This document shows positions 26,205 through 34,985 of a stretch of DNA of 40,277 bases, piece by piece. How positions within the stretch are numbered: the stretch's first letter is position 1; each line of letters starts with the position of its first letter. The position numbers and the translations under genes are program-made. This DNA comes from Planctomycetota bacterium (lineage in GTDB: Bacteria; Planctomycetota; Phycisphaerae; UBA1845; UTPLA1), in the NCBI GenBank assembly GCA_016235815.1, contig JACRIM010000008.1, positions 1 through 40,277 on the forward strand, given 5' to 3'. The notes under the pieces were generated by a model. It did no database searches. It worked only from the letters and a program-made list of their open reading frames with translations, and had not been told where the DNA came from.

Positions 26205-28304
26205 CTACGGCGCATCCCCCAGCGCCCCAAGGTCAAACCGCCCCGCAGGCCGCGCGGCCCCATCCTGATACACGTCAATCGACAAGCCGAACTGCGCCGC
26301 AAACGTGGCATACGCATCATCCGCCACGCCCGTTGTTCGCGCAGGGCTGTCGGCCGTCAGGTGAAAATCCAGCACCGACGGATCGACAAACTTTGGATCA
26401 GTGATCACGTCCGCATTTCCCACGCCGGTCGCGGCCACCAGATCTGTCACCGAGTTGAACGGCACCTCAATCAGTCCCGGCTGCGTAATGTTGAATCGCA
26501 CCTGGCCGGAGTCTTCGAAGTAGAGGTTGTGATCTTGTGCCGTAAATGGCAGGATCGCATCCGTCCGAATGTAGACCTGCATCCCATCTTTGCCGGTCTG
26601 CGATTTGAAACGCTCCGTGAGGTCGTAAATGATGTTGTTGCGCACGACCTGGGTGCATGCATCGGGGCGCGCAAGCGTCGGTATTCCAAGCCATATGCCA
26701 TGATCGCAATTGTAAATGGTATTGTTGATGATGCGCGATTGCGCCTCCTGCCCCTTGTAAATGGCCACGCCCGTAAGCAGCGGATTCCCGCGAATATTCC
26801 GAACGTCAAAGATGACATTGCCGACGAGATACGATCGCGACGGTTTGCCGATGGGAAATACGTTCAAATTCTCGTGTGCAATCGCGATTTCCGCATCATA
26901 GAGGGTGTTAAAAAGAATCCAGACATCATCGCTGCCCGGCCATTCCGCCGATGGGTCGTCGTCATGCAATGTGATGGCTGCGCCGGTGGAGGAGTCCGAC
27001 GTTCGAACCGTATGGCACACATTCTGCGAGAAAACGCTGGTGACGCCGTTCTTGTAGTCGATGATGTTTTCCTTGCAGTTGTGTAAATAGTTTCGACCGA
27101 TATACGAGTTTCGCGCCGCCGCTTGATTGGATTTCGGATTAGCCCGATTTACGCTCACCGCATCGCCCCGAATGTGGTGCAGGTGACAATCAAGCACCCA
27201 GCAATGACGACTGTTCGACGCCAGAATCACGCCGGCGTTGTCATTGCTGCCCGTGAAGTTGTCCCATTGGCTGTAATTACGCACCTCAACATCGTACACC
27301 ACGATGTTTTCGATCAGGCTCGTCGCATCATTCAGCGATGGGTTGGAATGCCCTACCTGAACACCAAAGGGCGTTGAATTATCATTGGTCGGCTGGTCAC
27401 GCCCCAGGCTGTGTCGTATCGCAACATGGTGATACACCTTGAATGGCGCCGCATCGCTCGCCGTCACGGCGATCCAGCCGGCGCCAAACGTACCAGTGCC
27501 CCAATCCCGCGCGTCGTATTCCAGATTCTCGCAGATAACAAAGTTACATTCGATCTTCAGTCCCACGCGAAACAGCGGCTTACTCGCAGCGTTCGCTCCA
27601 CGAATGAAGATTGGCTTCGCAAGCGTCCCCTCCCCCGTGATATTAATGCGCGAGTTGTAATTTATGTCCGTCCCGTGAATTTCCACCACGCTGCCCGGCG
27701 TCAGGTTGTCAGGAATCGTCCGCCGCGGGGCCGCAACGGTTCCAAATGGATTGCCCGCGTCGCTCCCCGTGTTGAAGTCGACATAATGTGTGAACGGCCC
27801 GTTCCCCGCGTCGCCATAGGGCGCCATCGTTCCGTTGTAGTCATAATTCTGCCCGGCATACATCATGTGGCTCTGCGTGATGCCAAACTCCGGAGTGGGA
27901 ATCCCAATCGGAGGAACAAACGTCGACGCCACCGCGAGGTTCACCGTGCGATCACGCGATTGCCCTCCGCCTTCCGCGCGATACGTAAAGCTGTCAGCCC
28001 CCTCAAACCCCGCATTGGGAATGTACGTCACGTTCGGCGGCGTCCCAATGAGTTGCCCATTTGCAGGCGGCGCCAGAATCGAAAACGTCACCGCATCGTA
28101 TTCGACGCCGGGAAAGTAGCCGGTTAATCCGATGACCTTTTGTCGATTCGTCAAAACAAAGAAATCGACGGTCACATCGACATCGGGCGGCTGAACGATG
28201 ATCATCGGGGGCTGGCACGACATTCCCCCGGCTGTGACAACTTGCAAAACTGCAAGCACGGCGACCCCAAACCCCGCAAATCTCCCGCGCGTTGCCATTC
28301 TCAT
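26205..28304 (-). CDS. Secreted right-handed beta-helix protein
   Basis: Encodes 699 residues from the ATG at 28304, which has AGGA about 8 nt upstream. The start has a signal peptide (GFGVAVLAVLQVVTAGGMSC), possibly with a lipid-modified Cys. It is followed by an Ig-like/cadherin-type domain (PPANGQLIGTPPNVTYIPNAG, ADSFTYRAEG). The remainder shows repeated short strands such as VIENIVVYDVEVRNYS, HCWVLDCHLHHIRGDAVSVN and RIINNTIYNCDHGIWLG, typical of parallel beta-helix (polysaccharide lyase-like or right-handed beta-helix) proteins. HYVDFNTGSDAGNPFGTVAAP is a common opening for such proteins. Likely extracellular, with polysaccharide binding or cleavage possible; no catalytic residue was identified. 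Confidence 0.78.
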   Translation of the reverse strand: MRMATRGRFAGFGVAVLAVLQVVTAGGMSCQPPMIIVQPPDVDVTVDFFVLTNRQKVIGLTGYFPGVEYDAVTFSILAPPANGQLIGTPPNVTYIPNAGFEGADSFTYRAEGGGQSRDRTVNLAVASTFVPPIGIPTPEFGITQSHMMYAGQNYDYNGTMAPYGDAGNGPFTHYVDFNTGSDAGNPFGTVAAPRRTIPDNLTPGSVVEIHGTDINYNSRINITGEGTLAKPIFIRGANAASKPLFRVGLKIECNFVICENLEYDARDWGTGTFGAGWIAVTASDAAPFKVYHHVAIRHSLGRDQPTNDNSTPFGVQVGHSNPSLNDATSLIENIVVYDVEVRNYSQWDNFTGSNDNAGVILASNSRHCWVLDCHLHHIRGDAVSVNRANPKSNQAAARNSYIGRNYLHNCKENIIDYKNGVTSVFSQNVCHTVRTSDSSTGAAITLHDDDPSAEWPGSDDVWILFNTLYDAEIAIAHENLNVFPIGKPSRSYLVGNVIFDVRNIRGNPLLTGVAIYKGQEAQSRIINNTIYNCDHGIWLGIPTLARPDACTQVVRNNIIYDLTERFKSQTGKDGMQVYIRTDAILPFTAQDHNLYFEDSGQVRFNITQPGLIEVPFNSVTDLVAATGVGNADVITDPKFVDPSVLDFHLTADSPARTTGVADDAYATFAAQFGLSIDVYQDGAARPAGRFDLGALGDAP

Positions 28305-28437
28305 AGGGCGTTCCTGATTGTGCGAGCACACCGACCGGTTTCGTAGCACATCCTATACGCTGATCACAGGTTTGTGCGACCCGAGGCTCGACCACTCCTT
28401 TCGATATCGACGGTTTCGGGTACACTACACTCTCTCG

Positions 28438-29145
28438 ATGGCCCAGATCCGCACGAAACCAGCCCTGCGTCGATTTGCCCTCTACGGGCTTATCCTGCTT
28501 GCCTTTGCGCTCGTAACGGGCGTCGTGTTCGTTTTGGTTTCCGACCGAAGCACGATCAACATCGCCGAGGCCTTTCCAGAGCCGGTGATCCTCGATCCCG
28601 AAAACCGTCCCTACTTTGTTTTCCCGGAGGCCGTTCGCACGACGGATCTCTCGCTGAATCTTTTCGTCGACCGCTTCGCCCGCGTCTGCATGGAAGGCAA
28701 ATACTCCGACTTCCGTTTGATGCTCAGCAATCAGCGACCGCCCATCCTTCCGGCTCGCTTCGAGGCCAACTTCAACGCCCTGAAACAGGTCCGTATCGAA
28801 GGCCTTGAAAAAGTCCCGGTGGCGGCGGGTGCCCCAGGCGACACGTTCATCATGAAGGTTACCTACGACCTGAAAGATTTCGCCGTCCGTCATGGCGAGC
28901 GCTCCAAGCAGATCTTCGTGGGTATCACGAAGGAAGACGGCGTGTGGCGACTCGGTCCGATACCGAGTGAAGCCCTGGCCCGCCTCGCCGCCTATAAAGC
29001 CGCTCAATCCCAGCCTGCCGCGCCCGATGCGGACGTCGTCACCGAATCCGCTCCGCCCGCAAAGGCCAATGCCGCGACGGCGCCGGTTGAGGCCGGCGCG
29101 TCATCGCGAACCGTGGCCAATAAACCCATGCGCATCGACTCATAG
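28438..29145 (+). CDS. Membrane-anchored protein, unknown function
   Basis: Encodes 235 residues from the ATG at 28438. One amino-terminal helix (FALYGLILLAFALVTGVVFVLV) anchors it. The rest, with NLFVDRFARVCMEGKYSDFR, FIMKVTYDLKDFAVRHGERS and KQIFVGITKEDGVWRLGPIP, reads like a small alpha-beta domain of the NTF2/DUF4878-like type often seen in secreted proteins, though this is a guess. It ends in an Ala/Pro-rich tail. A TACACT hexamer lies 6 nt before the ATG and no Shine-Dalgarno is present, so the message could be leaderless. It lies divergent from the beta-helix gene. Confidence 0.65.
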   Translation: MAQIRTKPALRRFALYGLILLAFALVTGVVFVLVSDRSTINIAEAFPEPVILDPENRPYFVFPEAVRTTDLSLNLFVDRFARVCMEGKYSDFRLMLSNQRPPILPARFEANFNALKQVRIEGLEKVPVAAGAPGDTFIMKVTYDLKDFAVRHGERSKQIFVGITKEDGVWRLGPIPSEALARLAAYKAAQSQPAAPDADVVTESAPPAKANAATAPVEAGASSRTVANKPMRIDS

Positions 29146-29415
29146 AAAACGGACGCAATGCGGCCAGTGTTGATCCGCGCTCGAATTTCGGACCTTCCGA
29201 TATTCAACCACTCGATTAACCTCTTTCGGCAACGCGTGTTGGATTCGCCTGAGCCGATTCCCCCATTTCACTCCTGGCCGCAAGTTATATCTTAGGTTTC
29301 CCGAGTCGATGTGCGAAAACAGCGATGCCAGTGTTGCGGCTCGCCCTCGTGAGAGGTGAACCGACACAGGCAATACTGAAAATCGGGCATCGCCGAAAAG
29401 AAGGGAAAGAAAGTT

Positions 29416-30813
29416 ATGGGTCTTACAGTCACAAACGTCAACACATTGTCCCTGTTGAACATCCTGAACGGAACAACAGCGGACCAGTCGAAATCGCTCC
29501 AGCGATTGTCGACAGGATCGCGAATCAACCGTGGCGCCGATGATCCGGCCGGTCTGATCGTGGTCCAGAGCCTCAGCGCGGAATTGACCGGCACCAATGC
29601 TGCCCTCGACAACAACCAGCGAGCCAAGTCGCTTCTGGGTACGGCCGACGCGGCCCTCACCGAAGTGACCAGCCTCCTCTCCACCATTCAGTCGCTCGCG
29701 GCCAAGAGCAGCAGCTCCGGCGGTTTGACCCCCTCGGAAGTCGCCGCCAATCAGGCTCAGATTGACAACGCCATCAGCTCGATCGACCGTATCATCGGCA
29801 CCACGCAATTCAACGGAAAGCGGCTCCTCGACGGCTCGCAGTCCATCCGCGCGACCGCCAGCGTGCCCGCCAAAGTCTCCGACGTCCGCGTGTATTCAAG
29901 ACCCACAACAACGGCGAACCAGAGTCTCGCTGTCAACGTCGTCGCCGCCGGGGCCGTTGCTTCTGGCACGCTCGTGAACAACCCGGCGGCCGTCAGTGCC
30001 TCGCAGATCAGCATCACAGGTGCGCTCGGCACCGCGACAATTTCGATTGCCAACGGTGACACGCTCGCCAACATCGCCAGCAAGGTCGTCGCTGCCGCAA
30101 ACGACACGGGCGTTTCCGCCACGGTCAACGGCACGACGGTTCGCATCCAGAGCCGCGCCTATGGCTCGAATGCGTTCGTCTCGGCGTCCTACATCAGTGG
30201 TGATGCCGACTTTGCGACCGGTGTGGCTTACACCAAGGGCACCGACGCCTCGGTCACGGTCAACGGCCAGTCGGCCTTCGTCGATGGTCTCCGCGTGTCG
30301 TACAACGCCAGCGGTTTCTCGGGCGAATTTACATTAACCGCCGCGGGCAACGTTGCAGGCGGCGCCGGCAACATCGACATCGCCGGTGGCGGTGCGACGT
30401 TCCAGCTCGGCACGACCACAAACACCCAGTCCACGATCGGCATCAACGCCCTCTTCTCGCAGGGCCTCGGTGACAGCGTGACGGGTTATCTCAGCACGCT
30501 CAAGAGTGGTGGTACCAATGACCTGAACAAGAACCCCGGCCAGGCGACCACCATCGCCAAGACCGCCCTCAGCCAGGTCGCCACGCTCCAGGGCCGAATC
30601 GGCGGTTTCACGCAGTTCCAGGTCGAGACATCCATAAACAGTCTCACCGCTGCAAAGGAAGCCCTGACCAACGCCCGAAGCGTGATCACGGATGTGGACT
30701 TCGCCTCCGAGACGGCCGAGCTGTCTCGACAGAACGTCCTCCTCCAGTCCGCCGTCTCGCTGCTCGGCGTTGCGTCGCAGCAGTCGGCTCAGATCCTGTC
30801 GCTGTTGCGGTAA
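29416..30813 (+). CDS. fliC: Flagellin
   Basis: Encodes 465 residues of the filament protein of the flagellum, secreted by the flagellar type III system and polymerised outside. The conserved amino-terminal D0/D1 region is clear (NTLSLLNILNG, SLQRLSTGSRINRGADDPAG) and so is the carboxy-terminal one (DVDFASETAELSRQNVLLQS, then QQSAQILSLLR). The middle D2/D3 part is Ala/Gly/Thr-rich and variable. There is no cysteine, as usual. An AAGGGAAAG precedes the ATG. No other flagellar gene is seen nearby. A strong terminator follows, so it is probably a single-gene unit. Confidence 0.95.
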   Translation: MGLTVTNVNTLSLLNILNGTTADQSKSLQRLSTGSRINRGADDPAGLIVVQSLSAELTGTNAALDNNQRAKSLLGTADAALTEVTSLLSTIQSLAAKSSSSGGLTPSEVAANQAQIDNAISSIDRIIGTTQFNGKRLLDGSQSIRATASVPAKVSDVRVYSRPTTTANQSLAVNVVAAGAVASGTLVNNPAAVSASQISITGALGTATISIANGDTLANIASKVVAAANDTGVSATVNGTTVRIQSRAYGSNAFVSASYISGDADFATGVAYTKGTDASVTVNGQSAFVDGLRVSYNASGFSGEFTLTAAGNVAGGAGNIDIAGGGATFQLGTTTNTQSTIGINALFSQGLGDSVTGYLSTLKSGGTNDLNKNPGQATTIAKTALSQVATLQGRIGGFTQFQVETSINSLTAAKEALTNARSVITDVDFASETAELSRQNVLLQSAVSLLGVASQQSAQILSLLR

Positions 30814-30848
30814 AGCCGTAGCAGCCCAGGTCTGGTGGGAAAAACTTC

Positions 30849-30891
30849 TCGGCGGGGTAGAGGAAAGCCCTCGACCCCGCCGATTTTTTTT
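30849..30891 (+). terminator. Intrinsic terminator of the flagellin gene
   Basis: TCGGCGGGG (30849-30857) pairs with CCCCGCCGA (30875-30883), the inner arm extends the stem with one mismatch, and eight Ts follow. It lies 35 nt after the flagellin stop. Confidence 0.92.
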
Positions 30892-31187
30892 CGCCCAGCG
30901 CGGCGAAACAGCCCTGCGTTTCGACTGCCACCGTCAATCGATCCATGTCACAATGGCAGCCCTCGCTTTGGCGGCCGTGTTGCCATGCGTCGTAATTGTC
31001 TGTGCAGACTAAGCTTACGATTTCTCGTTCAGTTCGTTGGCGTTGGCATCCCCCTTGCTATTACTCGTAAAGGACGCGGTCTGCCCGAGAGGCTCCGCGA
31101 GATTCGTCATTGCCTCTGCCGCCCCCAATGGCTGCGTAGACGGCATGGGTTGCAACCAAGCTCGACCATTCGAGAAGGAGTAGCGAT
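30892..31187. other. Leader region of dnaK, no gene seen
   Basis: These 296 bases separate the flagellin terminator from dnaK. I looked for a CIRCE operator (TTAGCACTC-N9-GAGTGCTAA) and for a good heat-shock promoter and found neither. A promoter must lie here, but I could not place it. The only clear signal is the AAGGAG at 31175-31180. Confidence 0.45.
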
Positions 31188-33098
31188 ATGTCCAAGATCA
31201 TCGGAATTGACCTCGGTACCACGAATTCGGTCGTGGCCGTCATGGAAGGCGGACAGCCCAAGGTCCTCACCAACGCACTCGGCGCCCGAACCACGCCGTC
31301 AGTGGTCGGCTTCTCCGACAAAGGCGAGCGGCTTATTGGCCAGATCGCCAAGCACCAGCAGGTCACCAACCCGACCAACACCGTCTACAGCGTGAAGCGC
31401 TTCATGGGTCGGCGACATAACGAAGTCGCCTCCGAAGAGAAGCTTGTTCCCTATGGCGTCGTCGGTGGCCCCGATGAGTTGGTGAGTGTCAAGGTTCGCG
31501 ACAAGAACTACACGCCGCCCGAGATCTCCGCGATGGTCCTGCAAGACCTCAAGAAGACCGCGGAGGATTACCTCGGCGAAAAAGTCACCGCCGCGGTCAT
31601 CACCGTCCCGGCATACTTCAACGACGCCCAGCGCAAAGCCACGCAGGAAGCCGGCATCATCGCCGGCTTCGACGTGAAGCGCGTCCTCCCCGAGCCGACC
31701 GCCGCGGCACTCGCCTACGGCATGGATAAGAAAAAAGGCGGCAAAATCGCCGTCTTCGACCTCGGCGGCGGAACCTTTGACATCAGCATTCTTGATGTCG
31801 GCGACGGTGTCTTTGAAACGCTCTCCATCAACGGCGACACGCACCTCGGCGGCGACGACTACGACATGGTCCTCATCGACTACGTCGCGGACGAATTCCG
31901 CAAGCAGTATGGCGTCGATCTCCGCAAAGACCCGATGGCCCATCAACGCCTGAAGGAAGCCTGCGAGAAAGCCAAGTGCGAACTCTCCGGCAACATGGAG
32001 ACGACAATCAATCTGCCGTTCATCACCGCCGACGCCAGCGGGCCGAAGCACCTGAACCAGACGCTCACCCGCGCCAAGTTCGAACAGCTCACCGGCCCGC
32101 TCACCGAGCGATGCCGCGGACCCGTGCTCAAAGCCCTTTCCGACGCCAAGCTCAGTCCGCGCGATATCTCCGAAGTCATCCTCGTCGGCGGCTCGACGCG
32201 CATTCCCGCGGTGCAAAAGCTCTGCCAGGAAATCTTCGGCAAAGAGCCGAACAAGAGCGTCAACCCCGACGAAGCCGTCGGCATCGGTGCGGCCATTCAG
32301 GCCGGCATCATTGCGGGCGACGTGAAGGACATTCTCGTGCTCGATGTCACGCCGCTCTCCCTCGGCGTCGAAACGCTCGGCGGCGTCATGACCGTCATGA
32401 TCCCGCGAAACACGACGATTCCCACCAGCAAGAAAGAGACATACTCAACCGCCGCCGACAATCAGCCCGAAGTGTCGATCCACGTCCTCCAGGGCGAGCG
32501 ACCCATGGCCGTCGATAACCGAACCATCGGCCGGTTCAACCTCGCCGGCATCCCGCCGGCCCCGCGCGGCACGCCGCAGATCGAGGTCACGTTTGACATC
32601 GACGCCAACGGCATCCTCCACGTCTCCGCGAAAGATCTCGGCACCGGCAAGGAACAGAAGATCAAGATCGAAGGCTCCAGCGGCCTCGACCCGGCCGACG
32701 TCGAGCGAATGCGCAAGGAAGCCGAGGCCCACGCCGAAGACGACCGGAAGAAGCGCGAACTCATCGACGCCCGCAATCAGGGCGACTCGGTCATCTATCA
32801 GACCGAGCAAACCCTCAAGGAGCACGGCGACAAAGTCCCGGCCGACGAGCGCAGCAAGGTCGAGTCCGCGATCAACAACTTGAAGGAACGCTTGAAGTCC
32901 GACGACGCCGGCTCCATCAAGAAGGCCGTGGAAAACGTGCTGACCGCCTCGCAGGCCATCGGCAAGATCATCTACGAGCAATCGGCGAAGGCAGCCGGCG
33001 CAGCTGGTGGCCCGCAACCACCCCCGCAAGACGGCGGCGGCAAGTCGGCAAAGAAGGACGAAGACGTCATCGATGCGGAGTATGAGGTGAAGTCGTAA
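31188..33098 (+). CDS. dnaK: Chaperone protein DnaK (Hsp70)
   Basis: Encodes 636 residues. ATP-driven chaperone that binds exposed hydrophobic segments and works with DnaJ and GrpE. The nucleotide-binding domain is standard: [63 protein letters not shown] and [12 protein letters not shown]. The linker [13 protein letters not shown] and substrate-binding domain (QVQ-type [17 protein letters not shown]) follow, then the helical lid and a tail ending [13 protein letters not shown]. An AAGGAG lies 7 nt upstream. No dnaJ or grpE lies next to it. Confidence 0.98.
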   Translation: MSKIIGIDLGTTNSVVAVMEGGQPKVLTNALGARTTPSVVGFSDKGERLIGQIAKHQQVTNPTNTVYSVKRFMGRRHNEVASEEKLVPYGVVGGPDELVSVKVRDKNYTPPEISAMVLQDLKKTAEDYLGEKVTAAVITVPAYFNDAQRKATQEAGIIAGFDVKRVLPEPTAAALAYGMDKKKGGKIAVFDLGGGTFDISILDVGDGVFETLSINGDTHLGGDDYDMVLIDYVADEFRKQYGVDLRKDPMAHQRLKEACEKAKCELSGNMETTINLPFITADASGPKHLNQTLTRAKFEQLTGPLTERCRGPVLKALSDAKLSPRDISEVILVGGSTRIPAVQKLCQEIFGKEPNKSVNPDEAVGIGAAIQAGIIAGDVKDILVLDVTPLSLGVETLGGVMTVMIPRNTTIPTSKKETYSTAADNQPEVSIHVLQGERPMAVDNRTIGRFNLAGIPPAPRGTPQIEVTFDIDANGILHVSAKDLGTGKEQKIKIEGSSGLDPADVERMRKEAEAHAEDDRKKRELIDARNQGDSVIYQTEQTLKEHGDKVPADERSKVESAINNLKERLKSDDAGSIKKAVENVLTASQAIGKIIYEQSAKAAGAAGGPQPPPQDGGGKSAKKDEDVIDAEYEVKS

Positions 33099-33112
33099 CA
33101 GCGATCCCAGTT

Positions 33113-33143
33113 AGCCCCGGGTTAATGACTCGGGGCTTTTTTT
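33113..33143 (+). terminator. Intrinsic terminator of dnaK
   Basis: AGCCCCG (33113-33119) pairs perfectly with CGGGGCT (33131-33137) and a run of Ts to 33143 follows. It lies 15 nt after the dnaK stop. Confidence 0.93.
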
Positions 33144-33162
33144 GCTTTAAGCGAATCCAAAA

Positions 33163-33399
33163 ATGCCGACGATTGCCCGAATAGGCCCCTATCGCATATA
33201 CTTTGTGAGTCACGATATGAAGGAGCCGCCGCACGTCCACGTGGACCGGGACGACAAATCGGCGAAGTTCTGGCTAACCACAGTCTCGTTGTCTCGCAAT
33301 ATCGGCTTTGGCTCCAGGGAACTACGCGACCTCGAACGTATCGTGACAGAACACCAGCAGGAGTTTCTCAATGCCTGGCACAAATACTTCGGTCGTTAG
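33163..33399 (+). CDS. DUF4160 family protein
   Basis: Encodes 78 residues. The pattern IGPYRIYFVSHDMKEPPHVHVDRDDKSAKFWL and the closing ELRDLERIVTEHQQEFLNAWHKYF is typical of DUF4160. The HVHV segment is the most conserved part. The family has no proven function but is usually encoded in front of DUF2442, a layout like a toxin-antitoxin pair. No Shine-Dalgarno; the gene begins 20 nt after the dnaK terminator. Its end overlaps the next gene by 29 nt. Confidence 0.85.
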   Translation: MPTIARIGPYRIYFVSHDMKEPPHVHVDRDDKSAKFWLTTVSLSRNIGFGSRELRDLERIVTEHQQEFLNAWHKYFGR

Positions 33400-33655
33400 C
33401 GCAGGACTGCGTGTGATGAGTGTTGCATGCGACGATGACGCGCTCAGCGTCGATCTGGCCGACGGTCGCCGAATCACCGTCCCCCTTGCGTGGTACCCGA
33501 GTCTGCTCCATGCCACACCGCAACAACGAGGCAACTGGAAACCGGCTGGCGGCGGCTATGGAATCCACTGGCCGGACATTGACGAGGACCTATCCGTCGA
33601 AGGTTTGCTCTTCGGCGCACCGGCACCGAACGTCAAATTGAATGCGGTAGCGTGA
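33371..33655 (+). CDS. DUF2442 family protein
   Basis: Encodes 94 residues. The DUF2442 features are VACDDDALSVDLADGRRITVPLAWYPSL, then GNWKPAGGGYGIHWPDIDEDLSVEGLLFG. An AGGAG lies 7 nt before the ATG at 33371, inside the upstream DUF4160 gene, which supports this start and coupled translation. Members are thought to be DNA-binding or antitoxin-like partners of DUF4160; that is inference. Confidence 0.87.
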   Translation: MPGTNTSVVSAGLRVMSVACDDDALSVDLADGRRITVPLAWYPSLLHATPQQRGNWKPAGGGYGIHWPDIDEDLSVEGLLFGAPAPNVKLNAVA

Positions 33656-33782
33656 TCGATGCGGAGTAGGAGATGGCGTTGTAAATGCGATGCAGAATTG
33701 CCTCGGCGCACTTGCTTTGTGCTTGAGGACTGAATGTCCGTGGCGGATCGACAGAGCGCCGTGGGGCCGCGCTAGGGCGAAT

Positions 33783-33994
33783 AGGCCGGTTCACCGGCCT
33801 TTCCCAAAAGGCTAATAGGCCAGTCCTTTTGGACTGGTCGATAGGGCAGCAGCATCCCAGTTTTCCCCCACTCACCCCCCGCCCGCGTAACGAGCGGGGG
33901 GTGAGTGGGGGGAGTTAGAACCGCCGCGCCACCAATCCCAGCCCTAAAGGACTGGGCTATAAACCCTTCGGGAAACCCCCGTGAACGGGGCTAA
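33783..33994. repeat. Left copy of a ~215-bp composite palindromic repeat
   Basis: Direct repeat of 34689-34907, in the same orientation, left of the transposase gene. It contains, in order: AGGCCGG-TTCA-CCGGCCT (33783-33800); CCAGTCC-TTTT-GGACTGG (33820-33837); an 18-bp perfect stem with arms 33865-33882 and 33894-33911 and an 11-nt loop; CCGCCGCG; CCCAG...CTGGG (33949-33957 region); CCC-TTC-GGG; and CCCCG-TGAA-CGGGG, ending GGGGCTAA. The unit is non-coding. It is either a REP cassette moved by the neighbouring transposase or a structured RNA or DNA. Confidence 0.85.
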
Positions 33995-34120
33995 GGACAG
34001 GTAAATCGATGCGACCTATTTTTGATCCAACCACTCCTCGGAGTCAAAGGTAACCGGACTGAGACAATCCACCAATCCAATAGCCCCAACGATCACCCAC
34101 GCCTGCATCACCAATCTACA

Positions 34121-34549
34121 TCATACGCCAAACCGCTCAATCATCTCCAACCGCTCCTGTGTCGTCCGCTGCGCGTGATGCTCCTTTTGATTGCGTATAT
34201 ACGACACCACCCACGGCAGATCCTTCGATCCGAAACTCACCACACCGTATCCCGTCTGCCACGCCAGCACCTTTCGATTCGCAATCTTACTGTTGATGTA
34301 ATGCGAACTCGCCCCCTTTAACTCCCCAATCCACTCAGAGATCAATAGCGTCGGCGGCAAACTCACCGCCAGATGCACATGGTCCGGCATGCCGCCGACC
34401 TCATGCACAATCACGCCCGACGTTTGCAATGCCCGATGCCGCAAATAATGATGACACCGATTCTCAATCGAATCGATGAGCACCGGCGTGTTGTCCTTCA
34501 CGTGCCATGTAATGTGCAAATTGATTTCGCAATATGCGTTCCGCGACAT
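34121..34549 (-). CDS. REP-associated-type Y1 transposase (IS200/IS605 TnpA superfamily)
   Basis: Encodes 142 residues from the ATG at 34549, which has GGAGG 5 nt upstream, rather than the ATG at 34561. Single-domain HUH endonuclease: the HUH pair is in GMPDHVHLAVSLPP, and the catalytic Tyr is in the carboxy-terminal helix VVSYIRNQKEHHAQRT. Such enzymes nick single-stranded DNA at hairpins and join it through a tyrosine link. The absence of tnpB and the position between two copies of a palindromic repeat fit a RAYT, the enzyme that spreads REP elements. The gene lies opposite to its surroundings. The flanking sequence (34550-34688) holds no other gene. Confidence 0.9.
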   Translation of the reverse strand: MSRNAYCEINLHITWHVKDNTPVLIDSIENRCHHYLRHRALQTSGVIVHEVGGMPDHVHLAVSLPPTLLISEWIGELKGASSHYINSKIANRKVLAWQTGYGVVSFGSKDLPWVVSYIRNQKEHHAQRTTQERLEMIERFGV

Positions 34550-34688
34550 TGAACCCTCCATCTGATTTGATGGACAAGATGATATTCAATGATGTTCGCA
34601 TCCGCCAAACTATTCTCGCTGGCACAGGCAGCGCAACGGCGCGCGATCGCAAGGGAACCACTGCACAACGAGGTGGCACGGTCATCTC

Positions 34689-34907
34689 AGGCCGGTTCAC
34701 CGGCCTTCCCCGAAGGGCTACTAGGCCAGTCCTTTAGGACTGGTCGACCAGGCGACGCAATCTCTCCATTAATTCCCCCTACCCTCCCTCCGGCCCGCCG
34801 CGCGGGCCGGGGGGAGGGTGGGGGGAATTGGAACCGCCGCGCGACAAATCTCAGCCTTGAAGGGCTGGGCTAACGACCCTTCGGGCAACCCCCGTGAACG
34901 GGGCTAA
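34689..34907. repeat. Right copy of the ~215-bp composite palindromic repeat
   Basis: Same orientation and module order as 33783-33994. AGGCCGG-TTCA-CCGGCCT at 34689-34706; CCAGTCC-TTTA-GGACTGG at 34726-34743; a long stem of 27 bp (arms 34771-34797 and 34803-34829, two G:T pairs, 5-nt loop); CCGCCGCG; CAGCC-TTGAAG-GGCTG; CCC-TTC-GGG; CCCCG-TGAA-CGGGG, ending GGGGCTAA at 34907. The long stem differs in sequence from the left copy but still pairs. Confidence 0.85.
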
Positions 34908-34985
34908 TCCAATTAATCTCACTTTCAGAAAATTCCACGATATTATGAAACCAGTCGACACAGAATATCTTCCTTGAGACTCCTC

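Noticed and set aside
29391-29398. GCCGAAAA as a sigma-28 -10 box for flagellin
   Set aside because: It would place transcription start inside the ribosome-binding region, and no -35 match is present.
31000-31187. CIRCE or heat-shock promoter before dnaK
   Set aside because: I searched for TTAGCACTC-type arms and sigma-32 boxes and found no match good enough to report.
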